This document shows positions 63,653 to 64,000 of a DNA stretch of 64,000 nt, piece by piece; position 1 is the stretch's first letter, and each line of letters begins with the position of its first letter. The notes under the pieces were generated by a model. It was not told where the DNA came from. It worked only from the letters and a program-made list of their open reading frames with translations, and ran no database searches. Location of the stretch: the NCBI GenBank assembly GCA_049653005.1, contig JBASFL010000131.1, forward strand, positions 40,309 through 104,308, written 5' to 3'. A program made the translations under genes and the position numbers. Origin of the DNA: UBA2334 sp049653005 (GTDB lineage: Bacteria; Pseudomonadota; Gammaproteobacteria; Burkholderiales; Burkholderiaceae_C).

Positions 63653-64000
63653 AAACAGCCAAAACCTGCTTTACAAAGCGCGCAGTAGCCGTCGTGGTGT
63701 GCATGTGCTCTGTACCGCGTAAAAGGTCTTTGCGGGGCGTTATAGCCCTATTGCTTCCGCTTCGCTCTCATGGGGCAAGCCCCATACCCCAAAACAATGC
63801 GTTGATCCCCTATATATCATTGTGATATCACTCAATCACCCTTCTGGCCCCCGCGCTTGCGTGGGGGCGGGGAGGGTCGGCACACCGAAGGTGGCCGGGG
63901 AGGGGGTGGGGGCTAGGGAATAATTGTATTAGCGACACACACGCCCCCAGTCACCACCCCGCCAGCCCAATAGGCATGCGGGTTTTGGTCTTTTTTATAC
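63653..64000. other. Element DNA without a convincing gene (runs off the window)
   Basis: A short open frame at 63625-63825 is not supported. Seen: the 10-bp palindrome GTGATATCAC at 63822-63831, a G-rich stretch near 63860-63920, and an imperfect hairpin CCCCCGCG...GCGTGGGGG near 63849-63868. These could be a replication or control region of the element, but nothing decides this. Confidence 0.3.

Noticed and set aside
63840..63920. G-rich stretch with an imperfect hairpin as a CRISPR or origin signal
   Set aside because: No spaced direct repeats or T tract; there is not enough structure to call a feature. No CRISPR array was seen anywhere in the window.

Overview
The window is about 59.9 kb of high-GC chromosome from a betaproteobacterium, very probably Burkholderiales, family Comamonadaceae. 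Evidence: a fused aroA-cmk gene in the gyrA-serC-pheA-tyrA-aroA/cmk-rpsA-ihfB-lapA-lapB order, Bug-type solute receptors, the tmRNA tag ANDERFALAA, and a dispersed short repeat (core GGCCTCYAGCGCTTG) in nine copies. The last 4.1 kb is lower-GC DNA of a mobile element inserted at the 3' end of ssrA. Gene identities come from reading the translations; no database search was run.

Layout. 1-2450: a partial PhnD/PAS/GGDEF sensor. 2633-3910: urtA, closed by its own terminator. 3987-12981: a block separating urtA from the rest of the urea importer (RelE/ParD-like toxin-antitoxin pair, LysR gene with class II aldolase, a small hypothetical gene, a FIST protein cut by an in-frame stop, and a GntR-controlled lyase/Bug receptor/class I fumarase operon). 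13082-17481: urtBCDE. 17523-21405: an exported EF-hand-like protein and a YHYH lipoprotein, divergent from a two-component system. 21421-25796: two cyclic-di-GMP proteins. 25866-29993: an NMT1-type ABC importer, a nucleoside-deaminase-like protein and an orphan ureD. 30396-32006: a chemoreceptor. 32502-37357: gcvTHP under a tandem glycine riboswitch. 37369-45220: ETF-ubiquinone oxidoreductase, a P-loop kinase, SDR, exporter, thioesterase, two AhpD/CMD proteins, and scoAB with a PAS-LuxR regulator. 45331-57093: lapB, lapA, ihfB, rpsA, aroA-cmk, tyrA, pheA, serC, gyrA. 57356-59486: ompA-like gene, ubiG, gph. 59499-59888: ssrA. 59983 to the end: tyrosine integrase, TraD-like protein and MobA/MobL relaxase of an integrative mobilizable element whose right end lies outside.

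How it fits together. The left half handles urea and other nitrogen compounds plus carboxylates, surrounded by signalling proteins. The two halves of the urea importer share a palindrome (TACGCC-N4-GGCGTA) in their leaders, so the split operon may still be co-regulated. FNR-like boxes precede the FIST gene and the chemoreceptor. The middle covers C1/glycine metabolism and acyl-CoA/ketone-body catabolism; the right is housekeeping. The most unusual observation is that the repeat family enters coding DNA: one copy encodes the UrtB signal peptide region, one lies inside AroA, one supplies the start of a hypothetical protein, and others sit on start or stop codons.
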